DNA of 64,000 bases from Nocardioides ferulae (GTDB lineage Bacteria; Actinomycetota; Actinomycetes; Propionibacteriales; Nocardioidaceae), in contig NZ_QZVR01000001.1 in assembly GCF_003660455.1 (NCBI RefSeq), forward strand, positions 62,001 to 126,000. Reading direction: 5' to 3'. The position numbers were made by a program, and so were the translations under genes. Positions 19,873 through 27,978 of the stretch are shown one piece after another. A model generated the notes under the pieces. It worked only from the letters and a program-made list of their open reading frames with translations, was not told where the DNA came from and did not search any database. How positions within the stretch are numbered: the first letter of the stretch is position 1; each line of letters begins with the position of its first letter.

Positions 19873-20436
19873 ATGAGCCTCGAGCAACGCCCAGACAGCG
19901 CCCCGCCCTCTGTGATCGAGCCCGACGTGAAGGACTGGACCTGGGTCCTGGAGCGCCCCTGCCCAGAGTGCGGCCTGGCAGCCGGCGAGGTCGAGCCGAC
20001 CTCCCTGGCGGCGGCGATCCGAGCCAACGCGGTGATCTGGACCGAAGTGCTCACCCGGCCCTCGGCCCGGGCGCGGCCCCGCGCCGGCGTGTGGTCGCCG
20101 CTGGAGTACGCCTGCCACGTCCGCGACGTCCACCGCATCATGGACGAGCGGGTGGCGTCGATGCTGGAGACCGACGAGCCGCGGTTCGCCAACTGGGACC
20201 AGGACCAGACCGCGGTCGAAGCCCGGTACGCCGAGCAGGACCCTGCCGTCGTCGGCGGCGAGCTGGTCAGCGCCGCCGAACGGGTGGCCGCCCGCTACGC
20301 CGCGGTCTCCGAGGAGGAGTGGGTGAGGAGGGGCCTTCGCGGGGACGGAGCCGTGTTCACCGTCGCCGGCCTCGGCCGCTACCACCTGCACGACGTCGTC
20401 CACCACGTCCACGACGTGGGCGGCTCCTCCGGCTGA
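19873..20436 (+). CDS. DinB-like / mycothiol-type metalloenzyme family protein
   Basis: A 187-residue protein of the DinB four-helix fold. The pattern GVWSPLEYACHVRDVHRIM supplies one metal-ligand histidine on the second helix, and LGRYHLHDVVHHVHDV near the C-terminus supplies the others. In actinobacteria such proteins are often mycothiol-dependent transferases or isomerases; the substrate here is unknown. An N-terminal extension of ~45 residues carries CPECGL. CAGGAT lies 6 nt before the ATG and may be a weak -10. Confidence 0.8.
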   Translation: MSLEQRPDSAPPSVIEPDVKDWTWVLERPCPECGLAAGEVEPTSLAAAIRANAVIWTEVLTRPSARARPRAGVWSPLEYACHVRDVHRIMDERVASMLETDEPRFANWDQDQTAVEARYAEQDPAVVGGELVSAAERVAARYAAVSEEEWVRRGLRGDGAVFTVAGLGRYHLHDVVHHVHDVGGSSG

Positions 20437-20488
20437 CCGCCGGCCGGGCGAGATCGGGGCGGCTTGAACGCCGGGTGAAGATGTCCCG

Positions 20489-20680
20489 GTGAGGCACACC
20501 GAGTTCTGGGCCAGGATGAACCACGTCCTGGGGGCGAGCTACGCCCGATCCTGGGCGTCGCAGTACGTCCTGTCCGACCTCGAGCGCACCGCCCAGGAGG
20601 CCCTCGACGCCGGCACCCCGCCCAAGCAGGTGTGGGCCTCGGTCTGGCGGGCGCTGGAGCTTCCCGCGAGCGAACGCTGA
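20489..20680 (+). CDS. DUF3046 small protein
   Basis: A 63-residue protein with the family pattern MRHTEFWARMNHVLG, YARSWASQYVLSDL and GTPPKQVWASVWRALELP. DUF3046 genes lie just upstream of recA in many actinobacteria, which supports this small call despite a GTG start and a weak ribosome site. Here the pair of BLUF genes has come between it and recA. Its function is unknown; the conserved position suggests a link to recA biology, but that is only context. Confidence 0.85.
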   Translation: MRHTEFWARMNHVLGASYARSWASQYVLSDLERTAQEALDAGTPPKQVWASVWRALELPASER

Positions 20681-20780
20681 CCCGGGCAGCCGCCGTCGCG
20701 AGAGGCGCGCCGAGCGTCTCGCGGAGCCTGGCCGCACGTGTCTCAACGACACGGTCATCCTGCCGATCGGTTCCGCGATG

Positions 20781-20800
20781 CCCGTCCCGCCCGGGACGGG
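20781..20800 (+). other. stable hairpin ahead of the first BLUF gene
   Basis: CCCGTCCCG and CGGGACGGG pair perfectly (9 bp) around two bases, ending 12 nt before the GGAGGAG ribosome site of the BLUF gene. It could tune translation initiation, or it could be incidental to high G+C. Confidence 0.4.
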
Positions 20801-20819
20801 GCCACATGGAGGAGCGCCG

Positions 20820-21233
20820 TTGCTGTCCCTGACCTATCTGAGTTCGGTCACCGAGACCCTCGACGAGGCCGAGCTGGTGGACCTCCTGGCGGGCAGCCGT
20901 GCGCGCAACGAGGCCGCCGGCATCACCGGTCTGCTGCTCTATCGCGACGGCAACGTCATCCAGACGCTCGAGGGGCCGCACGTCGCCGTCGAGGAGACCT
21001 TCGCCCGGATCCGCCGCGACCCACGGCACCGGGGCGTCATCGTGCTGCTCCGCGAGGAGGTGGCCGAGCGCGCCTTCCCGGAGTGGTCGATGGCCTTCCG
21101 CAGTGTGGGGGTCAGACAGGGCGAGGTGCCGGGGTTCAGCGACTTCCTGAACAACGACGAGAGAGCGCGCACCCGCGCCCCCGACACCTCCGCGGGGCAC
21201 CTGCACGCCACCTTCCGCGCCACGATGCGCTGA
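20820..21233 (+). CDS. short BLUF-domain blue-light photoreceptor
   Basis: A 137-residue stand-alone BLUF (FAD-binding) domain. From a TTG start it has Y6 (SLTYLSS), N30 (RNEAAGITG), Q48 (NVIQTLEG), W89 and M91 (PEWSMAF). The Y-Q spacing of 42 and Q-W spacing of 41 match AppA (Y21, Q63, W104), so the photochemical set is complete. The TTG at 20820 has a GGAGGAG site 6 nt upstream, which is better supported than the in-frame ATG at 20778. No output domain is fused; short BLUF proteins act through partner proteins. A paralogue follows at 21420. Confidence 0.9.
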   Translation: MLSLTYLSSVTETLDEAELVDLLAGSRARNEAAGITGLLLYRDGNVIQTLEGPHVAVEETFARIRRDPRHRGVIVLLREEVAERAFPEWSMAFRSVGVRQGEVPGFSDFLNNDERARTRAPDTSAGHLHATFRATMR

Positions 21234-21419
21234 GATCCTGGCGGCCATGGCCGGCCGCCGGTCGTCTGTGCATCGAGCGGTGACCACGAGCACGCGACTG
21301 GTCCAGTCCGACCCGACCGCCGCATCGATCCACCTCAACCGAACGGGTCGGCTGCCGATCAGGGCCTCGACGACGCCGTCGACCCCCACGGCGTCGTGCC
21401 CTGGAAGAGGCCCTGGTCC

Positions 21420-21827
21420 GTGCTCACGCTCACCTACGTCAGCTCCGCCACCGCCCCGATGGACGAACCCACGCTGGTCCGGCTGCTCGGTGAGATCGGC
21501 CCGCGCAACCGCGGGCGCGACCTCACCGGAATGCTCCTCTACCGAGGGGGGAACATCATCTCGACCCTCGAGGGTCCCGAACGAGCCGTCGAGGAGACGT
21601 TCGCGACGATCACGCGCGACCCGCGGCACCACGGCATCCTGGTCCTGCTCCGCGAGCAGACCCAGCACCGCCAGTTCTCCGACTGGTCGACGAGCTTCCC
21701 CCGGCCCACAGTGGAGCCGGACCCACGACTGACCGGCTACACGCCCTTCCTCACCTGCGGTCGTGACCGTGCCGACGCCGCACCTGGCCGGCGGCTGCTG
21801 GAGGTGTTCCGGGCCTCCATGCGCTGA
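21420..21827 (+). CDS. BLUF-domain paralogue lacking the photochemical glutamine
   Basis: A 135-residue paralogue of the preceding gene, aligned without gaps over the first ~90 residues (LTLTYVSS, RNRGRDLTG, IISTLEG, RDPRHHGILVLLRE, DWSTSF). Y6, N30 and W89 are kept, but the essential Gln is Ser48 and the semi-conserved Met91 is Thr. Flavin hydrogen-bond switching should therefore be absent or altered. The GTG at 21420 is chosen by alignment with the first copy and by GGAAGAGG 9 nt upstream; a GTG at 21396 is an alternative. It ends 230 bp before recA. Confidence 0.87.
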   Translation: MLTLTYVSSATAPMDEPTLVRLLGEIGPRNRGRDLTGMLLYRGGNIISTLEGPERAVEETFATITRDPRHHGILVLLREQTQHRQFSDWSTSFPRPTVEPDPRLTGYTPFLTCGRDRADAAPGRRLLEVFRASMR

Positions 21828-21891
21828 GGCCTCCCAGGGAGCGCCGAGCCGGCGACGGCCGGACGCCGACACGCCGCACCCGATGATCATG

Positions 21892-21907
21892 TCGAACACG
21901 TGTTCGG
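21892..21907 (+). promoter_or_regulatory. SOS box (LexA operator) of recA
   Basis: TCGAACACGTGTTCGG matches the actinobacterial LexA consensus TCGAAC-N4-GTTCGA at 11 of 12 specified bases. A TAGGGT -10 candidate follows at 21910-21915 and a second, TAGCGT, at 21991-21996. Confidence 0.9.
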
Positions 21908-22057
21908 GCTAGGGTTGTCCCCAGGTGACGCGCTGGCGGCTCCGTCCCCAGGCCCAGGTCTCGCCCCGGGCCGGTGTCGGCGGTCTGCTCTAGCGTCCAG
22001 CCAGACGACGAAGGACACGCAGTCGGGGCCGCCGGCCCCAGATCGGACGGAGACATC

Positions 22058-23101
22058 ATGGCTGGGAACGACCGCGACAAGGCCCTCGACGCGGCTCTGG
22101 CGAACATCGAGCGCCAGTTCGGCAAGGGTTCGATCATGCGCCTCGGCGAGGAGACCCGCGCACAGCTCGGGATCATCCCGACCGGCGCGATCGCCCTCGA
22201 CGTCGCGCTCGGCCTCGGTGGCCTGCCGCGCGGCCGGGTGGTGGAGATCTACGGCCCGGAGTCGTCGGGCAAGACGACCGTCGCCCTGCACGCCGTGGCC
22301 AACGCCCAGGCCGCGGGTGGCATCGTGGCCTTCATCGACGCCGAGCACGCCCTCGACCCGGAGTACGCGAAGGCCCTCGGCGTCGACACCGACGCGCTGC
22401 TGGTCTCCCAGCCCGACTCGGGCGAGCAGGCCCTCGAGATCGCCGACATGCTGGTGCGCTCCGGCGCGCTGGACCTCATCGTCGTCGACTCGGTCGCCGC
22501 GCTGGTGCCGCGCGCGGAGATCGAGGGCGAGATGGGCGACAGCCACGTGGGCCTCCAGGCCCGGCTGATGAGCCAGGCGCTGCGCAAGATGACCGGTGCG
22601 CTCAACAACTCCGGCACCACCGCGATCTTCATCAACCAGCTGCGCGAGAAGATCGGCGTGATGTTCGGCTCCCCGGAGACCACCACCGGTGGTCGAGCCC
22701 TGAAGTTCTACGCCTCGGTGCGACTCGACGTGCGCCGCATCGAGACGCTGAAGGACGGCCAGGAGATGGTCGGCAACCGCACCCGGGTCAAGGTCGTCAA
22801 GAACAAGGTCGCCCCGCCGTTCAAGCAGGCCGAGTTCGACATCATGTACGGCCGCGGCATCAGCCGCGAGGGCGGCCTGATCGACGTCGGGGTCGAGTCG
22901 GGCCTGGTCCGCAAGGCCGGCGCTTGGTACACCTACGAGGGCGACCAGCTCGGCCAGGGCAAGGAGAACGCGCGCAACTTCCTGCGTGACAACCCCGATC
23001 TGGCCAACGAGTTGGAGAAGAGGATCCTCGAGAAGCTCGGCGTTGGTCCGCAGCTCGACGCCGAGGCCCCGCTCGACCCGGTGGGCGTGGCGGACTTCTG
23101 A
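22058..23101 (+). CDS. recA: recombinase RecA
   Basis: A 347-residue strand-exchange and LexA co-protease ATPase. It carries Walker A GPESSGKT (66-73), Walker B LIVVDSV and the L2-loop region [20 protein letters not shown]. No intein interrupts it, unlike M. tuberculosis recA. The ATG at 22058 ([18 protein letters not shown]) matches the usual N-terminus. The SOS box at 21892 places it under LexA. The leader from the likely -10 is ~130 nt. recX starts 4 bp after the stop. Confidence 0.98.
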   Translation: MAGNDRDKALDAALANIERQFGKGSIMRLGEETRAQLGIIPTGAIALDVALGLGGLPRGRVVEIYGPESSGKTTVALHAVANAQAAGGIVAFIDAEHALDPEYAKALGVDTDALLVSQPDSGEQALEIADMLVRSGALDLIVVDSVAALVPRAEIEGEMGDSHVGLQARLMSQALRKMTGALNNSGTTAIFINQLREKIGVMFGSPETTTGGRALKFYASVRLDVRRIETLKDGQEMVGNRTRVKVVKNKVAPPFKQAEFDIMYGRGISREGGLIDVGVESGLVRKAGAWYTYEGDQLGQGKENARNFLRDNPDLANELEKRILEKLGVGPQLDAEAPLDPVGVADF

Positions 23102-23105
23102 GTCG

Positions 23106-23756
23106 ATGAGCTTCGACGAGACCAGACCGGCCCCCGACTGGGCGGGTGACGTCTCGGCCGGGGTCGACGCCTGGACCCGGCGCTCGACCACGGCAGCCGG
23201 GTCCTCCGAGTCGGCGTCGACCGTCCCCCCTCCGCCCGACCCGGTGGCACAGGGGCCGGCGGCCGACCCGGAGTCGGTGGCTCGCACGATCCTGCTCGAC
23301 CAGCTGACCGGGCGGGCGCGCAGCCGTCGGGAGCTGCGCGACAAGCTCGCGGCCAAGAACGTGCCCGACGAGGTGGCCGAGCGCCTGCTCGATCGCTTCG
23401 AGGAGGTCGGCCTGGTCGACGACCGGGCCTTCGCGCGACTCTGGATCGCCAGCCGTCAGCCCGGCAAGGGGTTGGCGCGCCGGGCGTTGGCCGACGAGCT
23501 GCGCCGCAAGGGCATCGACGACGTGGTTGCCCGCGAGGCGCTCGACGAGGTCGACCCCGCCGACGAGGAGGAGGCGGCCCGGGCGCTGGTGCGCAAGAAG
23601 CTGCGCTCGCTGCGCGGGGTGGACGACGTCGTCGCCACCCGGCGGTTGGCCGGCCTGCTGGCCCGCAAGGGCTACCCGGCCGGAGTGGCCTTCTCCGTGG
23701 TCCGCGACGAGCTGGCCCGGGCCGGCCGTGAGACAACCGAGCACGAGGTGTCCTGA
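23106..23756 (+). CDS. recX: regulatory protein RecX
   Basis: A 216-residue modulator that inhibits RecA filaments. An N-terminal low-complexity segment of ~55 residues (rich in Ser, Pro and Asp) precedes the RecX three-helix repeats: TGRARSRRELRDKLAAK, FEEVGLVDDRAFARLW, SRQPGKGLARRALADELRRK and DVVATRRLAGLLARKGY. It is four bases downstream of recA in the same orientation, so it is expected to share the SOS-controlled transcript. Confidence 0.93.
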   Translation: MSFDETRPAPDWAGDVSAGVDAWTRRSTTAAGSSESASTVPPPPDPVAQGPAADPESVARTILLDQLTGRARSRRELRDKLAAKNVPDEVAERLLDRFEEVGLVDDRAFARLWIASRQPGKGLARRALADELRRKGIDDVVAREALDEVDPADEEEAARALVRKKLRSLRGVDDVVATRRLAGLLARKGYPAGVAFSVVRDELARAGRETTEHEVS

Positions 23757-23787
23757 GCGACCCTGCGCGGTGCCACAATCTGGCCCC

Positions 23788-24273
23788 GTGACCCACGATC
23801 GCGAAGTCCTCAGCTACGAGCTGTTCGGCACGGCCGTGCGCGACCTGGCCCAGCAGGTGGCCGACGACGGCTTCCGCCCCGACCTGGTGCTCGCGATCGC
23901 CCGCGGCGGTCTGGCGCTGGGCATGGGGCTCGGCTACGCCCTGGATGTGAAGAACCTGTCCGCGGTCAACGTCGAGTTCTACACCGGGGTCGACGAGCGG
24001 TTGGAGATGCCGGTCATGTTGCCGCCGACCCCGTCGGCGGTCGACCTGGCCGGGCTGCGGGTGTTGATCGCCGACGACGTGGCCGACACCGGCAAGACCC
24101 TCGAACTGGTCCGGACCTTCTGCGCCGAGACGGTGGCCGAGGCCAGGATCGCCGTCGTCTACGAGAAGCCGTGGACCGTGGTCCGACCCGACTACGTCTG
24201 GCGGCGCACCGAGAGCTGGATCGACTTTCCGTGGTCGAGCGAACCGCCGGTGGTGGGACGATCCGTCGGCTGA
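23788..24273 (+). CDS. purine-type phosphoribosyltransferase
   Basis: A 161-residue type I phosphoribosyltransferase. The PRPP-binding loop is VLIADDVADTGKT, and an AIARGGLALGMGL stretch forms the pyrophosphate loop. The size and the YEKPWTVVRPDYVWRRTESW tail resemble the Gpt-like / XGPRT group of actinobacteria, so a salvage role on xanthine or hypoxanthine-guanine is plausible but the base is not determined. The GTG at 23788 follows a CACAAT element by 8 nt. The gene ends before the terminator at 24309-24335. Confidence 0.85.
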   Translation: MTHDREVLSYELFGTAVRDLAQQVADDGFRPDLVLAIARGGLALGMGLGYALDVKNLSAVNVEFYTGVDERLEMPVMLPPTPSAVDLAGLRVLIADDVADTGKTLELVRTFCAETVAEARIAVVYEKPWTVVRPDYVWRRTESWIDFPWSSEPPVVGRSVG

Positions 24274-24308
24274 GACCTTCGGGTGAAGCCCGACGACATA
24301 CGGCACGA

Positions 24309-24335
24309 CGCCAGGACTCTGGTCGAGTCCTGGCG
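24309..24335. terminator. bidirectional terminator hairpin
   Basis: CGCCAGGACTC (24309-24319) and its complement (24325-24335) pair perfectly around TGGTC, between the convergent phosphoribosyltransferase and secreted-protein genes. Confidence 0.8.
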
Positions 24336-24361
24336 CCGTTCGGGGGCCGAGGAGAGCAGAC

Positions 24362-25084
24362 TCAGCGCGCTGTGCGCGCGGTGTCTCGGAAGGAGTAGGA
24401 AGTGACCTTCCAGGCCGGGCTCGTGGAGAGCGCGAACTTCTTGCTCCCCTTCACGATGGCCCGGTAGACGGTGCCACGGCGCGAGCCGGGGATGCGCACG
24501 TCGAAGCGGCTCTTCTTGTTCGTCTTCACCTTGCGGAAGGTCTTCCAACCGCCGGACCGCTTCTGGATGATCACCCGCTTGCCCTTGTACTTCGGGACCA
24601 CCCGACCCAGCAGGTACACGTGCCGACCTCGGTCGACCGCCTTGGCGTTCAGGTCGCGCTGCACCTTGGCCTTGGCGAACGCGGAGGAGGCCGCATAGGT
24701 GGCGCTCCCGCTGTAGAGCACTCGGTAGGTGGAGTTGCCGGCTGCCTTGACCGTGTCGTAGAGGGTGCCGGATGCGGAGGTGGCAACGGTCTTCCACTTC
24801 TTCTGGCCGGCCAGCTTCCGCTGGACCTGCAAGGAGCCGTCGGAGACCTGGGCCCCATTGGTGTCGATGACCTTGATGTCCAGGGAGAACTTCTCGCCGT
24901 AGACGACGGGGCCAGGCTGGGTGGCGTAGCTGCTGGCGCGGGAGATCCAGGGCTCCCCGTCGGAGGCGCCCACGATGGTGGTCTCGGTGGCGGCCGCAGC
25001 CGGGGAGGCTCCACCGAGGACCGCGGCGGTGGTGGCCACGAGGGTGGCGGTCAGAGAGGTGGCGAGGAGGCGTCGTACGTGCAC
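24362..25084 (-). CDS. secreted Ig-like repeat protein of unknown function
   Basis: A 240-residue protein with a signal peptide (RRLLATSLTATLVATTAAVL, cleavage near ASPAAA). The mature part has two beta-rich segments. The first (~60-135) includes KVIDTNGAQVSDGSLQVQRK and STYRVLYSGSATYAA, resembling bacterial Ig-like surface domains. The second is Lys/Arg-rich (RVVPKYKGKRVIIQKRSGG) and resembles domains that recur in Nocardioides exported proteins. No catalytic motif was recognised. The GTG at 25084 has AGGAA 5 nt upstream. The gene is monocistronic, divergent from the HipA-like gene. Confidence 0.75.
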   Translation of the reverse strand: MHVRRLLATSLTATLVATTAAVLGGASPAAAATETTIVGASDGEPWISRASSYATQPGPVVYGEKFSLDIKVIDTNGAQVSDGSLQVQRKLAGQKKWKTVATSASGTLYDTVKAAGNSTYRVLYSGSATYAASSAFAKAKVQRDLNAKAVDRGRHVYLLGRVVPKYKGKRVIIQKRSGGWKTFRKVKTNKKSRFDVRIPGSRRGTVYRAIVKGSKKFALSTSPAWKVTSYSFRDTARTAR

Positions 25085-25228
25085 GATGGTTCCTGTTCGG
25101 TCCGAGGTGTAGGGGACGGCTCCCGAGAAGCCGCCCGCTCACCTACCCCGTCTCGATGACCGCAAACACGTTCTTCCATCGGGAGATCAGCGGACCCGGC
25201 TCGCGGGCGCTCTGGCAGCCTCGGGCAC

Positions 25229-25234
25229 TAGGGT
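25229..25234 (+). promoter_or_regulatory. -10 element of the HipA-like/DUF3037 pair
   Basis: TAGGGT ends 6 nt before the GTG at 25241, indicating a leaderless start. Confidence 0.5.
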
Positions 25235-25240
25235 GGCCCG

Positions 25241-26008
25241 GTGATCCACACCGTGGCCGTGACCCGCTACGTCACCCCGTTGCGCGAGGGCGGCAGCCTG
25301 CCCGGGCTGGTGGAGGCCGACGATCTCGGCACCTACGTGTGCAAGTTCCGCGGTGCCGGTCAGGGGCTGCGCGTCCTGGTGGCCGAGGTGGTGGTCGGCG
25401 AGCTGGCCCGCCGGATCGGCCTGCGCACCCCGCGGCTGGTCGCCCTCGACCTCGACCCCGAGATCGCCCGCTACGAGGCCGACGAGGAGGTCCAGGACCT
25501 GCTGAACGCGAGCGCCGGCCTGAACCTCGGCGTCGACTTCCTGCCCGGGGCGTTCGGGTTCGACGGCGATCTGCCGCGCGGCGCCGCCGACGCTGCCCGG
25601 GTGCTCTGGCTCGATGCGTTCTGTGCGAACGTCGATCGGTCCTGGCGCAACCCGAACCTGCTGGTCTGGCACGGCGACCTGTGGGTGATCGACCACGGCG
25701 CCGCGCTCTACTTCCACCACGGGTGGTCCGGTGGGGTCGGCGACCCCGACCGCTTCGCCGCCCAGCGGTGGAGCGCCGAGGACCACGTGCTGCTGGCGGC
25801 CGCCCGGCCCGGGCTCGCCGCCGCCGATGCCGAGCTCCGCTCACAGCTCGACGAGAAGCTGTTCGCCGACGTGCTGGCGCAGGTGCCCGACGAGTGGCTC
25901 GAGCCGGTGCCCGGCGCCGCCACGGCGGCCGACCTGCGCGCCGCGTACGTCGCCTTCCTCACCGCACGTCTGGCGAGCCGCCAGTGGCTGCCGGAGGTCG
26001 CGGCATGA
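25241..26008 (+). CDS. HipA-like kinase-domain protein
   Basis: A 255-residue protein of the HipA_2 family (kinase fold without the N-terminal HipA domain). YVCKFRGAGQGLRVLVAEV supplies the ATP-binding lysine region. FCANVDRSWRNPNLLVWHGD carries the catalytic Asp-Asn element, and LWVIDHGAALYFHH carries the metal-binding Asp. The stop overlaps the start of the DUF3037 gene (ATGA). The two families are often neighbours, which suggests one functional unit. There is no HipB-type antitoxin here, so calling it a toxin would be unsupported. Confidence 0.85.
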   Translation: MIHTVAVTRYVTPLREGGSLPGLVEADDLGTYVCKFRGAGQGLRVLVAEVVVGELARRIGLRTPRLVALDLDPEIARYEADEEVQDLLNASAGLNLGVDFLPGAFGFDGDLPRGAADAARVLWLDAFCANVDRSWRNPNLLVWHGDLWVIDHGAALYFHHGWSGGVGDPDRFAAQRWSAEDHVLLAAARPGLAAADAELRSQLDEKLFADVLAQVPDEWLEPVPGAATAADLRAAYVAFLTARLASRQWLPEVAA

Positions 26009-26385
26009 GCCGGCAGTCCTACCAGTACGTCGTGCTGCGGTGCGTGCCGCGGGTGGATCGCGAGGAGTTCCTCAACGTCGGCGTCGTCGTCTACTGCCAG
26101 GCGGCGCAGTTCCTCGACGTGGCCTGGCACGTCGAGCGCGACCGGCTACGAGCTCTGGGGCCGCACGTCGACGTCGACCAGGTCTGCGGGGGACTGACCT
26201 TCGTCGAGGGTGTCTGCTCGGGCGACGAGCGTGGCGGTGCAGCCTCCCGCAAGCCGATGGGGGAGCGCTTCGGGTTCCTCAAGGCGCCGCGCAGCACCGT
26301 GCTGCAGCCCGGTCCCGTGCACGGTGGCGTGACCACCGACCCGGCGGCCGAGCTCCAGCACCTCCTCGCCCGGCTGGTCCGCTGA
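26005..26385 (+). CDS. DUF3037 protein partnered with the HipA-like kinase
   Basis: A 126-residue protein with the family pattern SYQYVVLRCVPRVDREEFLN followed by VGVVVYCQ, and GERFGFLKAPRSTVLQPGPVH. The function is unknown. It overlaps the kinase gene by 4 bp, so the two products are likely made in fixed ratio. It could be a substrate, an inhibitor or a structural partner of the kinase. The stop codon lies inside a hairpin shared with the convergent chelatase gene. Confidence 0.85.
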   Translation: MSRQSYQYVVLRCVPRVDREEFLNVGVVVYCQAAQFLDVAWHVERDRLRALGPHVDVDQVCGGLTFVEGVCSGDERGGAASRKPMGERFGFLKAPRSTVLQPGPVHGGVTTDPAAELQHLLARLVR

Positions 26386-26397
26386 GCGTCCGCTCAG
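26382..26397. terminator. hairpin spanning two convergent stop codons
   Basis: CTGAGCG and CGCTCAG pair around TC. One arm contains the TGA of the DUF3037 gene and the other the TGA of the chelatase gene, which leaves only 8 bp between them. Confidence 0.5.
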
Positions 26398-27137
26398 ACA
26401 GGCACCAGCTCCACAGCCCCGACCGCATAGCGAGCGAGGACGACGCGCGCCAGCTCCGGGTGGGCGCCCAGGGGCTCGGAGACTGCCACCGCGCCCGCCT
26501 CGACGGCCAGCTCGGCCACCCGGTCGGGCAGGAAGCCCGGGGCGAGGAACAGGGAGGCGACCGCGATGTGGCGGCGCCCCTCGGCCCGGAACGCCCGGAC
26601 CGCCTCGCCGGCCGCGGGCGGTGCGGCGGAGGCGAACGCGGCGGTCACCGGCAGCTTGTGGTGGGTGCCCCACAGTCGGGCCAGCCTGGCCACGGCCTGG
26701 TTGGCCAGCGGGTCGGAGGAGCCGGCGGCGGCCAGCACCAGGGCGTCGAGCTCGCGCACCCGGGCACGCTTGAGCGCTTCGCGCATCCGGATGTCGAGCA
26801 CCTCGAGGAAGCGCGGCTCCAGGCCGAGCACCCCGGTCGCGCGGATCTTGAGACTCTCGTGCCGGGCCGCGGCCGCGGCGACCGCGGTGGGCACGTCGAC
26901 CTTCGCGTGGAACGCCTCCGAGAGCAGCAGCGGCACCACGACGATCTCGTCGTGGCCGGCGCGCACCAGCCGGTCGACCACGGTCTGGAAGCCGGGCTTG
27001 GACAGGTCGAGGAACGCCGGCTCGATGCGCAGGTCCGGGCGCATCGCGCGGACCTCGTCGACCAGGGCGGTGATCGTCGACGCCGAGCGCGGGTCCCGGC
27101 TTCCGTGGGCCAGGGCGATCAGGGCAGGAGCAGCCAT
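26394..27137 (-). CDS. sirohydrochlorin chelatase (CbiX/SirB family)
   Basis: A 247-residue protein with the chelatase repeats LIALAHGSRDPRSASTI, VVVPLLLSEAFHAKVDVP and VAAFASAAPP-like segments; the His in AHGSRD and the one in EAFHAKVD are the metal-insertion residues. Beside sir it most likely inserts iron into sirohydrochlorin to make siroheme, the sulfite-reductase cofactor; insertion of cobalt for B12 is less likely here. It follows cysH after 94 bp and is probably the last gene of the sulfur operon. The ATG is at 27137. Confidence 0.88.
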   Translation of the reverse strand: MAAPALIALAHGSRDPRSASTITALVDEVRAMRPDLRIEPAFLDLSKPGFQTVVDRLVRAGHDEIVVVPLLLSEAFHAKVDVPTAVAAAAARHESLKIRATGVLGLEPRFLEVLDIRMREALKRARVRELDALVLAAAGSSDPLANQAVARLARLWGTHHKLPVTAAFASAAPPAAGEAVRAFRAEGRRHIAVASLFLAPGFLPDRVAELAVEAGAVAVSEPLGAHPELARVVLARYAVGAVELVPV

Positions 27138-27231
27138 GCGGACAGCCTCCAGAGGTGTGGTGCGGGTGGTGCGGGGCAGCGACGGCCGACTGCGCTGTCG
27201 GTCGCGGGGAGGGGGTGCGTGGGGAGTCGGG

Positions 27232-27978
27232 TCACGTGTGGATCCCGCACTCGGTCTTGCCGGTGCCGGCCCAGCGCCCGCTGCGCGGGTCGTCGCCGGG
27301 AGCCACCCGGCGGGTGCAGGGGGCGCAGCCGATCGAGGGGTAGCCGTCGTAGGTGAGCGGGTTGACCAGCACGCCGTTCTCGGCGATATAGCGCTCGACC
27401 TGCTCGTCGGACCAGCGGGCCAGCGGGGAGACCTTGACCTTGCCCTTCTTCGCATCCCAGCCGATCACGGGTGCGATCACCCGGTTGGCGGTCTCGGCCC
27501 GGCGCAGCCCGGTGGCCCACGCGTCGTAGCCCTCCAGCGACGCCGCCAGCGGGGCCACCTTGCGCAGCGCGCAGCAGCGGTCGGGGTCGGTGCGGAACAG
27601 GTCCTTGCCGTACGCCGCGTCCTGCTCGGCGACGCTCTGCTCGGGCGTGATCGTGACCAGGTTGACGTCGAGGGTGGCCGCCACCGCGTCACGGGTGCCG
27701 ATGGTCTCGACGAAGTGGTAGCCGGTGTCGAGGAACACCACGTCGATGCCGGGGGCGACCTTGGCGGCGAGGTGGGCGAGCACGGCGTCGGCCATCGACG
27801 AGGTGATGCAGAACCGCTCGCCGAAGGTGGCGGCCGCCCACTCGATGATGTGCTCGGCAGGGGCCAGCTCCAGCTCGGCGCCCCAGTGCGACACCAGCTC
27901 GCGCAGCTCCTCGGGGCTGCGTCCGGCGGTCTCGGTCGCCCGGTTGTTGAACGCCAGCATGGTGGTGGCCGCGGTCAT
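27232..27978 (-). CDS. cysH: assimilatory adenylyl-sulfate (APS) reductase
   Basis: A 248-residue reductase giving sulfite. C135-C136 with C218 and C221 are the four ligands of a 4Fe-4S cluster, which distinguishes APS reductases from cluster-free PAPS reductases. The catalytic cysteine is C244 in the ECGIH tail. The N-terminal LDTGYHF is part of the nucleotide-binding fold. The ATG at 27978 overlaps the stop of the upstream zinc-ribbon gene (ATGA). Coupling to sir and the chelatase fits the reduction of sulfate to sulfide. Confidence 0.95.
   Translation of the reverse strand: MTAATTMLAFNNRATETAGRSPEELRELVSHWGAELELAPAEHIIEWAAATFGERFCITSSMADAVLAHLAAKVAPGIDVVFLDTGYHFVETIGTRDAVAATLDVNLVTITPEQSVAEQDAAYGKDLFRTDPDRCCALRKVAPLAASLEGYDAWATGLRRAETANRVIAPVIGWDAKKGKVKVSPLARWSDEQVERYIAENGVLVNPLTYDGYPSIGCAPCTRRVAPGDDPRSGRWAGTGKTECGIHT

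Noticed and set aside
25241..26385. HipBA-type toxin-antitoxin module
   Set aside because: No HTH antitoxin is present and the kinase lacks the N-terminal HipA domain; DUF3037 as an antitoxin is unproven.
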